A DNA stretch of 64,000 bases from Myxocyprinus asiaticus (GCF_019703515.2 NC_059358.1:49246594-49310593), one strand, 5' to 3'. Positions 46,161 through 58,014 are shown, counted from the first letter of the stretch. Program-made: numbers and translations. The notes: generated from the sequence alone by a model not told the origin.

Positions 46161-46789
46161 ATTATAAAATATAGATTTGGATTCACAATTATATATTCAG
46201 ATATACAACTATATATTCAGAATTAAAAAATGCTGTGGTCTGCAGCTATTGTATATATGGTAAGAGTGAAAAACTGAGTAGTTATTGTACACTGAAAAAA
46301 GTCATAATCTGCAATTGTGACTTCAAGGATCTATTTCTAATTGATCTAACCCATAAAAATGTCGCTGGTGTAACCTATTTTTAGTTTTTAGTTTTAACTG
46401 AAATGTTTTACTAATATAACTCTGCCCTGCGGTTCAGACATAGACACCACATGAGAAAAAAGGGTGAGAGGTGTCTATCAAATCATTTTCTGAATACAAT
46501 ATATTGCACAATAGAGAATAGAAAAAAAATTAATAGAATAGAATAGAATAGTAAAAAGTAGCACTGCTGTGACATTCACAGTTCCAAAAAAAAAAAAAAA
46601 AAAAATCCTAATCACTACTATACAACTTGGTACACACTTGGTTTTTCGCCTAGTGATTAGTAACCACTGTTAAAGTTCTCAGTGTTAGTGGCAGAAGAAA
46701 TGATTACAAGGAGAAATAAAAAAAAAATAAAAAAAATAAAAAACAAATCAGAAATGCATTTCTAAACAATGTCAGAGCAGTTTTATTAT
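44341..46789. other. no gene recognised; simple repeats
   Basis: AT-rich sequence. Contents I can name: a 34-bp tandem pair (ggctttaaaagtaacaacat 44490, ggctttaaatgtaacaactt 44523), a (CA)n run 46129-46159, a gaatagaatagaatag run near 46533, and a poly-A run 46587-46604. Frames near 45916-46226 run into the CA repeat and show no domain. The stretch 45900-46120 is less AT-rich than its surroundings but not assignable. Confidence 0.4.
46129..46159. repeat. (CA)n microsatellite
   Basis: About 15 uninterrupted CA units. Confidence 0.97.
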
Positions 46790-47370
46790 AAAGGTGCTAT
46801 ATGTAATATTTTTACTGTATTAAATCATAAAATGACCATAATATGTCATTAGAGAATTAGGAAACATGCTAAGTTGAAATACTGGCTTCTCCGATAACAA
46901 TGCTACAGCCAGTATATTCTTCTACTTTGAAGTTTCCATTCCTAGCCAGAATTTCTGTTTATGTTTTGGCCTGTGTGATCCTGCCCACTGCCCACTCATC
47001 AACAGTATTTCGACACTGCCGGATTGCCAAATTTGAACAAGTTTGCAGGCAAACAACACTGTGTGCTACAACCATGGAAGCCAGTAAACGAACTGGATCA
47101 GAGATAACAGATTCCACCTGACCTAAAAAGCCTCGCCATCCTTCTAACAACCACCATGACCAGAGGTGTAGTAAAACAAGGATAAATATTGGAGATACCT
47201 TTGGAAAATGGAGACAGCTTAAAGCCCAGAATTCCTTTAAAAGTTGGCTAATTCTGGCAACCTGCATGTGCATCTAGTCTGGGGCGCGGCAGACATCTCT
47301 CCAATATTTTGAATTTGGACTGCATTACCCATTTCAAATGCTTGTTGTCAATCTTACATATAGCACCTTT
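46790..47370. mobile_element. MITE with 17-bp perfect inverted ends
   Basis: Starts aaaggtgctatatgtaa (46790) and ends ttacatatagcaccttt (47370), exact reverse complements over 17 bases, 581 bp apart. The right flank is TTAA-like (ctttaacg); the left is ttataaag. Non-coding. A TTAA target would suit piggyBac or Kolobok, but this is not settled. Confidence 0.8.
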
Positions 47371-47890
47371 AACGAAAACTGAAACTAAAACTAAATAAAA
47401 ACATTTTTGTTAACTAAAATAAAAATACAAAATTAAATTATTGGAAAAAACTGAAACTAAAATATTTTTCATAACTCCACTAAATAAAATAATTTTTTTT
47501 TTGATATACTAGGGTGAATATGGGCAAAGTGGGACACTTTTGGAAATTTTCTTGACATTTTTAATTATGATCCAAACACACATAACCTAACATTATACCT
47601 TTAAAGAAAACTTAGGATGTCTTTTACTTTAGTCAAAAGCAAAACTGAAGAAATGCTTAATACTAGAAAGTGTCTTTGAAAACCCTATTTTTACCAAATC
47701 CCAGAAAAATGATTTGGAATACATTTTTATATTTTCTTACACACTTTTACATCATAAATCATAATGTAACATTTACAAGAATTACAGTTTTTTGTCATTT
47801 TTTTAGCATTGCTTTTCCCACCGGTGGTCATGAAATGAGATCTGTCACGCATCCAAATGTAAAATCATCAATTTAAAACCTCAAAAAGTT
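47371..47890. repeat. A-rich aaactaaaat-type repeat, then unassigned sequence
   Basis: 47385-47500 is composed of aaaactaaaa/actgaaacta units. The same text recurs at 50140-50280, and its complement (tttagtttttatttc) at 52080-52140. From 47500 to 47890 nothing is recognised. Confidence 0.5.
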
Positions 47891-48593
47891 AGAGATAGTT
47901 CACCCAAAAAATGAATATTCTCTCACCATTTACTGACCCTCATGCCATTCCAGATGTGAATTTCTTTCTTCTGCTGAACACAAACATAGATATTAGAAGA
48001 ACATCTCAGCTCTATAGGTCCATACAACATGTCAACAGGGTCTAGCTCCAAAAAGAACAAAGGTAGCACAAAGTAGTCCATAAGTGGTTTAATTAATTTC
48101 TTCTGAAGTAATCTAATCAGTTTTGGGTGAGAACAGACCAAAATGTAACTCCTTTTTCACTGTACATCTTGCAATTGCAGTCTACAGGAACGATCATGAT
48201 TGCAAGCTTGATTACACTTCCTAGTACAGTTCGCAGAGTGCTAGATGGCGCTAGAAAGTGTAATCGAGCTTGAAATCATGATCGCCAAGGAGACTGTTGA
48301 TGTCAAGATTTAAAGTAAAAAAGGACTTAAATATTGATCTGTTTCTCACCCACACCTGTCATATCCCTTCTGAAGATATAGATTTAACCACTGGAGTCTT
48401 ATGCATTACATTTATGCTGCCTTTATGTGCTTTTTGGAGCTTCAAATTCACTTGCATTGTATGGACCTAAAGAGCTGAAATATTCTTCTAAAAATCTTTA
48501 TTTGTGTTCTGCAGAAGAAAGTTATACACATCTGGGATGGCATGAGGGTGAGTAAATGATGAGAGAATTTTTATTTTTGGGTGAACTATCCCT
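47891..48593. mobile_element. palindromic MITE, copy 1
   Basis: The left end agagatagttcaccc and right end gggtgaactatccct form inverted repeats, with extended similarity inward: tgaccctcatgccattccag near 47934 versus ctgggatggcatgagggtga near 48533. The centre (48190-48286) folds into its own hairpin: cgatcatgattgcaagcttg faces caagctttcaatcatgatcg-like text (observed gagcttgaaatcatgatcg at 48266). Related copy at 62320. Known in style from cyprinid genomes. Confidence 0.8.
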
Positions 48594-48641
48594 TCAATTG
48601 TTTACTTCCCAAAGATTAGTTAGTAATGATTTGAGGAAATA

Positions 48642-49926
48642 AACTCAGCAAAAAAACGAATTTTGTAAAAATCCAAAACTTAGGACACTAAAGAGACCTT
48701 TCTACTGACTCTGAAAAACACCAAAAGAAAGATGCCCAGGGTCCCTTCTCATCTGTGTGAACGTGCCTTAGGCATGCTGCATGGAGGCACGAGGACTGCA
48801 GATATGGCCAGGGCAATAAATTGCAATGTCCGTACTGTGAGACGCATAAGACAGCGCTGCATCCTCGCAGTGGCAGACCACATGTAACAACACCTGTACA
48901 GGATCGGTACATCAGAATATCACACCTGTGGGACAGGTACAGGATGGCAACAACAACAACTGCCCAAGTTACACCAGGAACGTACAATCCCTCCATCAGT
49001 GCTCAGACTGTCCGCAATAGGCTGAGTGAGGCTGGACTGAGTGCTTGTAGGCCTGTTGTAAGGCAGGTCCTTACCAGACATCACCGGCAACAACATCGCC
49101 TATGGGCACAAACCCACCTTTGCTGGACCAGACAGGACTGGCAAAAAGTGCTCCTCACTGATGAGTCGCGGTTTTGTCTCACCAGGGGTGATGGGCGGAC
49201 TCGCGTATATCGTCAAAGGAATGATCGTTACACTGAGGCCTGTACTCTGGAGCGGGATCGATTTGGAGGTAGAGGGTCTGTCATGGTCTGGGATGGTGTG
49301 TCACAACATCATCGGATTGAACTTGTTGTCATTGCAGGCAATCTCAACGCTGTGTGTTACAGGGAAGACATCCTCCTCCCTCATGTAGTACCCTTCCTGC
49401 AGGCTCATCCTGACATGACCCTCCAGCATTACAATGCCACCAGCCATACTGCTCGTTCTGTGCGTGATTTCCTGCAAGACAGGAATGTCAATGTTCTGCC
49501 ATGGCCAGAGCCCGGATCTCAATCCCACTGAGCACGTCTGGGACCTGTTGGATTGGAGGGTGAGGGCTAGGGCCATTCCCCCCAGAAATGTACGGGAACT
49601 TGCAAGTGCCTTGGTGGAAGAGTGGGGTAACATCTCACAGCAATAACTGGCAAATCTGGTGCAGTCCATGAGGAGGAGATGCACTGCAGTACTTTATCTG
49701 GTGTGGCCACCAGCTGCGTTCTGACTGTTACTTTTGATTTTGCCCCCCCCCCCCTTTTTGTTCAGGGACACATTATTCCATTTCTGTTAGTCACATGTCT
49801 GTGAAACTTGTTCAGTTTATGTCTTAGTTGTTGAATCTTTTTATGTTCATACAAATATTTACACGTTAAGTTTGCTGAAAATAAAAGCAGTTGAAAGTGA
49901 GAGGACGTTTCTTTTTTTGCTGAGTT
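48642..49926 (+). mobile_element. Tc1-like transposon D
   Basis: Element between TA at 48640-48641 and TA at 49927-49928. Ends are aactcagcaaaaaaacg and cgtttctttttttgctgagtt. The visible inverted repeats are short (about 21 bp), unlike the long ones of A and B. Total 1285 bp. Transposase is on the plus strand. Confidence 0.92.
48732..49646 (+). pseudogene. Tc1-D transposase, catalytic Asp changed
   Basis: Starts MPRVPSHLCERALGMLHGGT with a first HTH (ADMARAINCNVRTVRRIRQR). It shifts frame near 48865 into 48821-49531, which has GRPHVTTPVQDRYI and the second HTH (ISAQTVRNRLSEAGLSACRP), then the first catalytic Asp in VLLTDESRFCL. The second block reads MTLQHYNATSHTARSVRDFL: the residue that is normally Asp in the QHDNA context is Tyr here. 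A further frameshift near 49505 moves the third block, SPDLNPTEHVWDLLDWRVRA with the Glu, into frame 49434-49646. Two frameshifts and a catalytic loss make it dead. Confidence 0.92.
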
Positions 49927-50464
49927 TACATATAGATACAATGGGGATCAAGTTTAAATGTCCTTTGTCACGTTGCCCATATTCACCCTGTATTATAACA
50001 TTTGCACCATTACAATCTAAATTAAACATGATAATACAACTAGATATAGGTTACACAAGACTGTCCTGAGAAATGTAATGATGTTAGACTATTTAAATGA
50101 TACCAGTAAATGTTCAGCTTTAACAGCCATAAAAAAAAAAAACACTGAAACTAAAATAAAAACTAACTAAACTGAGAAAACGAAAACTAAAAGGAAAAAC
50201 TGTGAAAACTAAAACTAATTTGGAATGACAAATGTATTATGAAATAGAAATAAAAACTAAATAAAAAATCCCAAACTATAATAATACTGTGTCAGAGGAG
50301 AAATTGATGAAGCAGGAACGTCAATTTTTGGAGGGAGTATAAATTCATGACACTAATTTATCCACTGGAGCTTCCATTTTTTGTTCTTTTTTACTCTAAT
50401 TTTTCGGCAGATTTAAAATACTAGTATAGGCTGTTGTACCATTCATGTGTTAGGAGAGTTTTAG

Positions 50465-50960
50465 GGGAAGGAGATCACTGAGCACTTTATTCGGGACACT
50501 ATGGTCCTTTATAAAGTGCTTGATGTGGTCTTCTGCTGATGTAGCCCATCTGACATGCTGTGCATTCTGAGATGTTATTCTGCTCACTACAATTGTACAG
50601 AAGGGTTATCTGAGTTACTGTAGCCTTTCTGTCTGCTCGAATCAGTCTGTCCATTCTCCATTGACCTCTCACATAAACAAGGTGTTTTTGTCCGCAGAAC
50701 TGCTGCTCAATGTGTTTTGTTTTTGCCACCATTCTGAGAAAACTTTAGAGATTGTTTTGCGTGAAAATCCAAGGAGATCAGCAGTTACAGAAATACTCAA
50801 ACCAGACTGTCTGGCACCAACAGTCATGCCACGGTCGAAATCACATTTTTCCCCTATTCTGATTGTTTATGTGAACATTGACTGAAGCTCCTGACCCATA
50901 TATGCATGATTTTTTGCATTTCACTGTTGCCACACAATTGGCTGAGTTCAAATGAGGCAA
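50465..50960 (-). mobile_element. Tc1-like remnant E
   Basis: The left end gatcactgagcactttatt resembles a Tc1-type terminus. The minus strand at 50499-50732 reads FCGQKHLVYVRGQWRMDRLI, then RADRKATVTQIT and ISECTACQMGYISRRPHQA, which matches the linker and second HTH of a Tc1-like transposase. The segment after it encodes no catalytic residue. The right end is lost. Confidence 0.6.
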
Positions 50961-51005
50961 AATCTCATTCTGTACATGTACAAAAAACAATAACATATAT
51001 ATATT

Positions 51006-51090
51006 AGGGCTATCAATTTAATGTATTAATTCAGTGCGGTTAATTATATAAAAAATAATGTGTGAAAAAAATTAACAATGAGTCATGTCA
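51006..51090. repeat. partial hAT-like terminus
   Basis: agggctatcaatttaatgta with gcggttaatta and gtgtgaaaaaaattaacaa resembles one end of the element at 24426-25192. The other end was not found. Confidence 0.35.
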
Positions 51091-51245
51091 CCGAATATTT
51101 CTACCATCGGAGCAATTCAAGCTTGAAGTACCACCTGTTTTCTCCAAGGGGCAGTATGCAAAACTCCAGCTGTGTAGGCAACACACATCTTATAGAGAGA
51201 ATAAACCACACGTACCCACAGCAGACAACACAAGATGAGTCTCAC

Positions 51246-53745
51246 CCTGCGTCCGAAACCACGTACTGTCACAGTATGTACTCTATTTGATGAGAAACGC
51301 ACTTCTCAGCCGGTAAAACAGTATGCTCTTTAGGTATACGAGAGGCAATATTAATAGAATTCGGACATACGTCTGGGAACGTATGCATGGTCCCGTGACC
51401 AGAATATGATGTGACAACAACAACCGTGAAAATAATCCACTCAAGTTCGGTTAAACAAGTGCCATTTAAGCACAATGAGCAATGTTCTTTGTGTATACAG
51501 CACTTACTGTTGAAAACAGTGTTTATTTGATTTAAATCCAGCGTTTGACCATGACGTCTCCTCAGCTCTCGATGCATTGTGGTAGTGTTGGGTTCGAATC
51601 CACCTTAGTCGAGTCCAAGTCAAGACAGAGTCTTTAAACAATCCGAGTTGATTCCGAGTACAAAAGGGGCCGAGTCGGACTCAAGACCGAGTCCATAACA
51701 GGCTGAGTCCAAATCCGAATGAATCTGTCATAAATCTGAATTAAAATTGCAACTGTAAACTCATCAACATCAATATTTTAAGCTTATTTTAAACTTCACA
51801 ACTAAGAAAAACAGTTTGTCAATATAAATGTAACAAAAACACCTCTGTTGCATTTCATTTATACATTTTATGATTAGTATCCTGCTGAACAGACTTCAAA
51901 GTGGTTTCAGAATGAAAGCATATGCTTTAGGTGTATGAAGACAAAACTGACCTTCAACACAATTCTTTTGTGTTCTGTTGACATTATTTGTTGCTTTTTC
52001 CCTCCACTCAAACATAGACTAAAGAAAGTGAAAGCTGCGTTAGTCATTACAACCAAGGTTATTATGTTTTGAATTTTTATTTAGTTTTTATTTCTACTTA
52101 ATTTTCAATTTGTGAATTCAATTTAATTTAGTTTTATTTAAAATTATCCCTATCTAAAGAAATAAGTCAATACTGATATTTCTTTCTTAATCTTTTTTCT
52201 CTATCTGCCGACTGATTAGGGACAATACAGTACATACACATGAGTCAACACAATAGTAATTAGCACTCGCTGGAAAGTTACGTCTCACGATTTGACTGCA
52301 AATGCTACATCCAAAAACACTGGAAAAGCCCACTGATAATATTAGGGCCATGTCGTCACGGATATGATTTTCATAGTTAAATTGTGGGAAACTTCCCAAT
52401 ACAGGGAAGTTCTGCGTGCTGCTTGTGTACCTAAAACCCTGATGTGTCCGTGTGCATCTCGCAGCAGTTGGCGCAGAAGATAAAAAAATTATAATAATTG
52501 ATATCTGCTTGAGCGGCAGCCATGTTGGTCTGCAGTCAGTCTGAAATCTTTAAATACCAACCAAAAAATTGAGCTCTTCTTTAACCATAAAAACATGGAG
52601 AATAATAATTTTGAGTGATAAATTTAACAGATATAGGCTAAAGAGACATGCATAAATTAACGTGGTTTACAATAAAAATAAACATTTAAAATAAAAACTT
52701 CATAACCAACTAGATTAATCTCGTAACATGAAGTTTAGCTTCATACACAAACTCTGTCATCGAATAATACTTTTATTTTATAGTCAATAATTAAATTATA
52801 AACAAAACATGGTGCATGGTTAAATGTTGTTAATGGTGGACAAATGCTGTAAAAATAAATATTTTAAGCAGCTCGTCAATGCTTTGAAAATAGTCAATCA
52901 ATAATAAATAGGTGCTGTTTATCTGTTTAGAGTTGCTGTCTGCTTTAGCATAATGCTTTTTTTGCCGACTATTTAAAAAGTTACACAGTTAATTTATTAA
53001 GCTATTATGGACCAATTCAAGCTAACAACACTGTGTGGACCACTAGAGACTACAGAAGCCTACATGTGTAGATACATTACGCCTAAAAAGACTTAATATC
53101 CAATATTAATGCTCTTTTTTATGTATTTTTATTTCGATATGCTGTTTTTAGTAAACTGTGAGAGACATGACGTGGGTGACTTGACTCAGTGAAGTTCTTG
53201 ATTACGTTTTTAACCACGATGAAACCGCAATGCAAGCACTGTCTTGGCTGCACAAACACGCAATTTTACCAGATGTCAGGTCCCATGTCATGTGAAACTG
53301 CCTTGTTTTGTTTCTATTACATTGGATACATACTCATCTTTATGTTTTCGTCATGTCAGCCACCTCGGTAGTCGATGTTACCCAGTAGTCTCTGTAGTAA
53401 CATTCAAGCGTATTGGTTGACTGATGAGTGTGCCTGTGCACATGTATATGTGTGTGTGCATGTGTTTGCTTAAACACAATGAAACAACTCTGGCTATGTC
53501 TACGACTTCAGGGGCTAATACAGCTGCATGCAGACAGAGATGTGTTCATTAATTTCTGTTTTGTTATTTATTTATTTTTTCATTGCATCACAAATGTCAT
53601 GGACTCGGAAAAAAATCCTGTGTCCCAAAGGGTGGAGTCTGAGTTAAGTCCGAGTAAAAATATTATGGATTCGGACATACTACTCCACTGGCATACTGTT
53701 TTTGGCATGCTATATAGCAGGGAAGTATGGATATTCGGACGCAGG
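51246..53745. mobile_element. MITE shell with internal insertions
   Basis: cctgcgtccgaa (51246-51257) and ttcggacgcagg (53734-53745) are exact 12-bp inverted ends. The adjoining text is also related in inverted form (gtatgt..gtatgctctttagg versus gcatactgtttttggcatgc, and ttcggacatac on both inner sides at 51361 and 53672). The expected size of such a shell is a few hundred bp, so most of 51400-53660 is inserted sequence. That includes a gagtcc/ccgagt-rich element at 51588-51720 with further gactcgg/ccgagt at 53598-53660. Confidence 0.6.
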
Positions 53746-54540
53746 TTCACGCTTGCATTCAAACACAGCTTAATGGAGCGCGAGTCCGAACGCAGGGATC
53801 TCAAGATGTATTTTTCAAAGTTTCAAACTACATTTAACTTGAAACAGCGACCTAAAAACAGAATGTTTATGATGCGAGCCAACCAAAGTGAGACGTTCCA
53901 AAGGTGTCCGTCTGACACAGGTGTACAAGGACTTAGAGAAGCCCTTACAATAAATCTCGGACTGATTGACAGATTCAATTGCAAAATGGATTGTTGTGAA
54001 CTGTAGTAGGCCAAAGATTGGCTTATGTTCGGTAATATGGAAATGAACAATATATTGGATTCTACAGCCAATTTCTGTATTGTCTTATCAATGCTTTACT
54101 CTTCTGGTAAAGCACAAGCATTTCTTCAAGTAAGCATTCAGAACAAACATGTTCCCGTGCTAAAAAAGCAAAATGCACACCAATGAATAGAGCAGAACAC
54201 AGGTGTCTCGAGACGCGTTTTTGTCAGTTGAAGAAGTTCTTTTTAACTTGACACGATGTATAAAAATTCAGCGCTCCCATGAGAGATGCTAAAAACACAG
54301 TGAAACATGATGCAGTTGTCAAAAGACATCCATCTAGCGAATGTTTAAATGGAAATTGATTGAAAAAATAGCACGAGCAGATGCAAACTGATTCAGCGAG
54401 AGTGCGCTCCGAATCGATTCAGACCATTTTTCAAGCCCATTTGTCTTATTCACTGAAAAGAACCTACTGAAAATAATTATTCATTTGCAAATTGGACATC
54501 GCTTGTTCTTTTAAACAGCCAACATAAATACAGGACACAC
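53746..54540. other. no gene recognised
   Basis: Mixed repetitive sequence. A plus-strand frame (53428-54006) crosses the MITE boundary and has no domain, so I do not regard it as a gene. Text near 53815-53850 (caaactacatttaacttgaa) and 54237-54262 (ttctttttaacttgacacga) suggests an internal duplicated module. Confidence 0.35.
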
Positions 54541-54548
54541 ATATATAC

Positions 54549-54552
54549 AGTG

Positions 54553-54584
<32 letters not shown>

Positions 54585-54606
54585 CACATACACAGTATAT
54601 ACAGTA
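54549..54606. repeat. (TA)n-rich microsatellite
   Basis: gtatatatata..tatatgtatatata with acacatacacagtatataca on its right. Confidence 0.9.
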
Positions 54607-54639
54607 TATTCACAAACTTCCTTCTTTTTTTTCCCTCAC

Positions 54640-54961
54640 CTTCAGTTCAGTGACTATAGTTTTCCCCTTTGTTTATGGACTACACTTCCCAGCATGCACC
54701 TTTTGATTACACTCACCTACCCTCCATCTTCCTCAGCTGTTCCCTCATCATTCATCTGTGTGTATATATACCCTCTTGTTCCCTTCACTGATTGTCAGTT
54801 CTTGTTCTTATGTGTGTATGTTAAGCTGTAACGTTAATGTGTATATTTAGTTCTTTGTATTCCTCCATGTTTATTGTATTACCTTCTTCCTTGTCTTCAT
54901 TAAACTAAGCTGCAATTAGATCCTAACCCTCTTCTCTTAAAGATCACCACCACCGCGTTAC
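54640..54961 (+). repeat. solo LTR-like sequence
   Basis: Contains ctacacttcccagcatgcac, a tgtgtatatataccctc TATA-type box near 54760, and ttcattaaactaagctgcaa about 60 bases before an end in gcgttaca. That layout fits an LTR promoter and polyadenylation site. Left edge uncertain. Confidence 0.4.
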
Positions 54962-56255
54962 ACACACACATTATATATAACAAATTATTAGAGAGAGACC
55001 AACAAACACTTTATTGAGATTTACAAATAAACATATTCCCATGGATAAACAGAGGAAACTTCACACATTCATAAATTCAATAGTCTTCCCAGTGTATCCT
55101 TTACATTAGGGGTCATTAACTTCCTCTTATTCCTTTTATGTTGTCTAATTAGCTCAGAGGTGACCACAAATTAATTACCATCTCATGTAGCCTCTGTTTG
55201 GTTTCCCCAACAATTAACACTTTACTTTTCTAAAAACACTTAAGACAGCTATTAGCGTTTTTAAATAAATAAACAGTGACATAATGCACAATGTATTGTA
55301 AAGGATAATCAGGACAATTTCTCCATGTAACAAAACAGTGTCAGGTTTGTAGATTTTAACTAGCCACCACATCGGGTCCTTTAATGTTCTTTATGGGATG
55401 ATGCATGCCAATATTAAAGAAATGCTGATGATTTTTTGGCTTGCAATACTGTACATACATTATACATTGCAATGCTATTTCAGCTCCTGAACATTTGCAG
55501 AGCTTGCTGGCTCTGGCAACTGTCTCTCCTGCACCCCACCTCTTGTGAAACTCTGTTTCTGTCCCATTCTCCTGTCCAACACCTCTCCTGGCCTCTAGAA
55601 GCAGCTTTTACTCTTGCTCCAGTATCAGGTCCCGAGGCCACTGTATATATTTTCCTGTAGCCTGTTATCCGTCTAGTCCCTGTCACCCTCAGGTCCTCTT
55701 CCAGCTTTAATTGCTTGCTCCCAAATGGTCCATCACTGAACCTGTCCCTGACCAGTGTACAGTACTGATTTGGAGTGAAATCGCAGCTTTATGTCATTCA
55801 TTGTTGCGTCTTTACGTCATGTCCGTAAACGTAGGAATGAAGTACCGGCTGTCATATGTTCCGGCTGGATGTTCAGTTAGATCAGCATCGCAGCAGTCTG
55901 GATGGATGTTTCTGTTTGTTGAAGTTGTTTACTTGCTATAATTCTCTGGTAGGGCTGTTGAAGCCTATATTGCTTGTCATGCTTTTATGAATTGAACATT
56001 ACTCGTGTGTTAACCGATCGCATTGTTTCTACATTTTCTGGTGAAGTTACTGTAACATGTTAACTAATATTCATGACTACTGAGTATTTAATAATATTGC
56101 TTTAGTTTGGAGGTTCCCTAAGTGTGTGTGCCGCTGTTTTCTCATTTCTTTTACCCCAGTTGCAGAAATGTACAAGTTATCACTTTCCATTGTCCTTTTA
56201 CCAAGATAATAGTCGGTTTAAAAGCTATAGGTACAAGAAACTACAAGGTAGTTCC
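54962..56255. other. no recognised gene or repeat
   Basis: The stretch 55480-55940 has more balanced base composition than its surroundings. Frames on both strands (minus 55480-55686; plus 55436-55660 and 55711-55941) are short and show no family. It could be host non-coding sequence or an untranslated exon; nothing in it proves that. Confidence 0.35.
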
Positions 56256-56259
56256 CCAT

Positions 56260-56410
56260 CAGGGGTGTAAAAAGTACTCAGAAATTATACTTAAGTATGG
56301 ATACTGAGTGAAAATTTTACTCAAATAAAGTCCAAGTATCTAATCAAAAACATACTTGAGTGAAAGTAAAAAAGTATTCACATTAAATTGTACTTAAGTA
56401 TTAAAAAATT
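56260..56410. repeat. MITE half, caggggtgtaaaaagtactc type
   Basis: caggggtgtaaaaagtactc followed by repeated acttaagta/acttgagt units. A related half with acttgagtaac and actcaagtaaat is at 59354-59470 beyond the L1 fragment. The two may be the ends of one element split by insertions. Confidence 0.5.
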
Positions 56411-56497
56411 AAGCAAGATTCGAGTGGCGCCATGCGAGGTTCGGACGTGTGAACGGATGAGCTCTGTGCACTTTGTTAGTTTTTAACACTTTGTGTC

Positions 56498-57136
56498 TGT
56501 GACGAGGAGGAGGGCGGGGCCGGGCCATGACTATGAACGCCCGGCCCCCAATTGGGCTAATCAGCCAAGGAGAGGGATAAATGCGGCGGAACACGGCAGT
56601 TCGGGAGAGAGCCACATGCAGGGAGGAGCAGCTGTCATCCGCCAGAGGGTTGAGGAGTGATCGAGGACCAGGCGACGGCGTGTCTGGGAAACCAACAAGC
56701 AAGTTTTTTTTTTCTCTCTCTCCTATCTGTCTCTCTCACACTGTCACTCTGCCTTGCCCTTTCCCTCTCCTCTTTTTTGTTTTTGTTTTTCCCTCCCCTT
56801 GTCCCCCTCCCCAGCCCTAGAGAGGCGGGGAAAAGCCTGCCAGCAGGTGCAGCCAGAAGGGCAACGTCATGCCAGGGGGTTCCCGGCCTGAGGCAAAGGA
56901 GGGAGGAGTGTGATGAGGAGGAGGGTGAGGCTGGGCCATGACTATGCATGCCCGGCCCCCAGTTGGGCTAATCAGCCGAGGAGAGGGATAAATACTGCGG
57001 AACATGGCAGTTCGGGAGAGAGAGAGCCACATGCAGCTGCCGTGTGTGTATTTGTGTTTGTCTTTTTGTTTAAATTAAATGTTATTTTGACTGTTCAGTC
57101 GGTTCTCGCCTCCTTTTCCAACCGTAACCATGTTAC
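56498..57136 (+). mobile_element. short non-autonomous LTR element, copy 2
   Basis: The left LTR (56498-56618, 3'-truncated) begins tgtgacgaggaggagggc. The right LTR (56909-57136) begins tgtgatgaggaggagggtga and ends near ccatgttac. The two share gcccggcccccaattgggct and gagggataaat text. Between them are about 290 bp of internal sequence ending in a purine run (caaaggagggaggag) directly before the right LTR, as a polypurine tract should. No coding capacity. Confidence 0.75.
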
Positions 57137-57196
57137 GGTATCATAAACCTGTGCGACTCAATACACCCTGTTCCATAACTGTTCTATGAAGACAAT

Positions 57197-57997
57197 ATGT
57201 CAAAGAATTCCAAATCCTCAGGCTCTGGAGACATTAAAAGACACTTACATGCTCAAGCTGATACCCCTGACAGGGCTGCAGACTGGGGACTCAGTTTGGA
57301 TGGTGTGGTGGGAGAGATTCAGCATGTCGGCAATGCTGGTGAAGGTCATTGCTGACTTGGAAGAACTTGCTGTAATATGATCAATCGATCACTGCCATGG
57401 AGACGAAGTTCTCTGAGTTGGTTACAAGAGTGGGGTACGTCAAGAAATGGATCGATTATCTGGAGTCATCGGAGAGGGAATTAGCTGCTAAACCACTAGC
57501 GACCAAGATGGACTTGGAGTGTGTTTGGGAAAAGTTGGAAGACCTTGAGAATCGTAACCTGGCAAAACAACGTCCAAATTGTTGGAATTCCTGAGAACAA
57601 AGAAGGCCAAGATATGGTGAAATTCCTAGACGAGCTCTTCCCGAGTCTGCTCAACATAACAGGCCATAAGCTGGAAATCAAGCGAGCTCACAGAGTTCTG
57701 GCTCGGAGATCCGCGGAGGGAGACAGGCCCCGATCAATTCTGGTCAAATTTCTGAGATCATCCGATAAAGATCTTGTGTTACACAAGGCGAGAATTAAAG
57801 GAAGGCTTTCATGGAAGAACTACAACATTTTCTTGTTCCCAGTGATCGTTTCAAGGAATGCAAAAAAACTCTTACATCAACGTAAGATCGCTTTTGCACT
57901 AATGTTCCCGGCCAAATTAAGAATAGATACTAAGGATGGCGGAAAAATATTGACATGCCCACAGCAAGCGATGCCCTTCATAATGTCAGTGGAATGA
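57197..57997 (+). pseudogene. L1 ORF1 protein, frameshifted
   Basis: RNA-binding chaperone of L1 elements. Start MSKNSKSSGSGDIKRHLHAQ at 57197, then a stop near 57353. A frameshifted coiled-coil segment runs from 57397 (METKFSELVTRVGYVKKWID, then LESSERELAAK and VWEKLEDLENRN). The RRM-type domain follows in 57521-57997: VQIVGIPENKEGQDMVKFLD. The C-terminal domain has RAHRVLARRSAEGDRPRSIL, KARIKGRLSWKNYNIFLFP and ALMFPAKLRIDTKDG. The order coiled coil, RRM, CTD is that of transposase_22-type ORF1p. Confidence 0.88.
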
Positions 57998-58014
57998 GTA
58001 AGTCATTGTGTGAT

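Noticed and set aside
45916..46226. Two 83-codon frames ending in His/Thr repeats
   Set aside because: Their 3' parts are the CA microsatellite and the 5' parts resemble no protein I know.
46900..47121. 73-codon plus-strand frame as a host exon
   Set aside because: It lies wholly inside the MITE 46790-47370 with perfect terminal repeats.
53428..54006. 192-codon plus-strand frame
   Set aside because: It spans a low-complexity TG start, the end of a MITE (53672-53745) and unrelated sequence; no domain or consistent composition, so an accidental frame.
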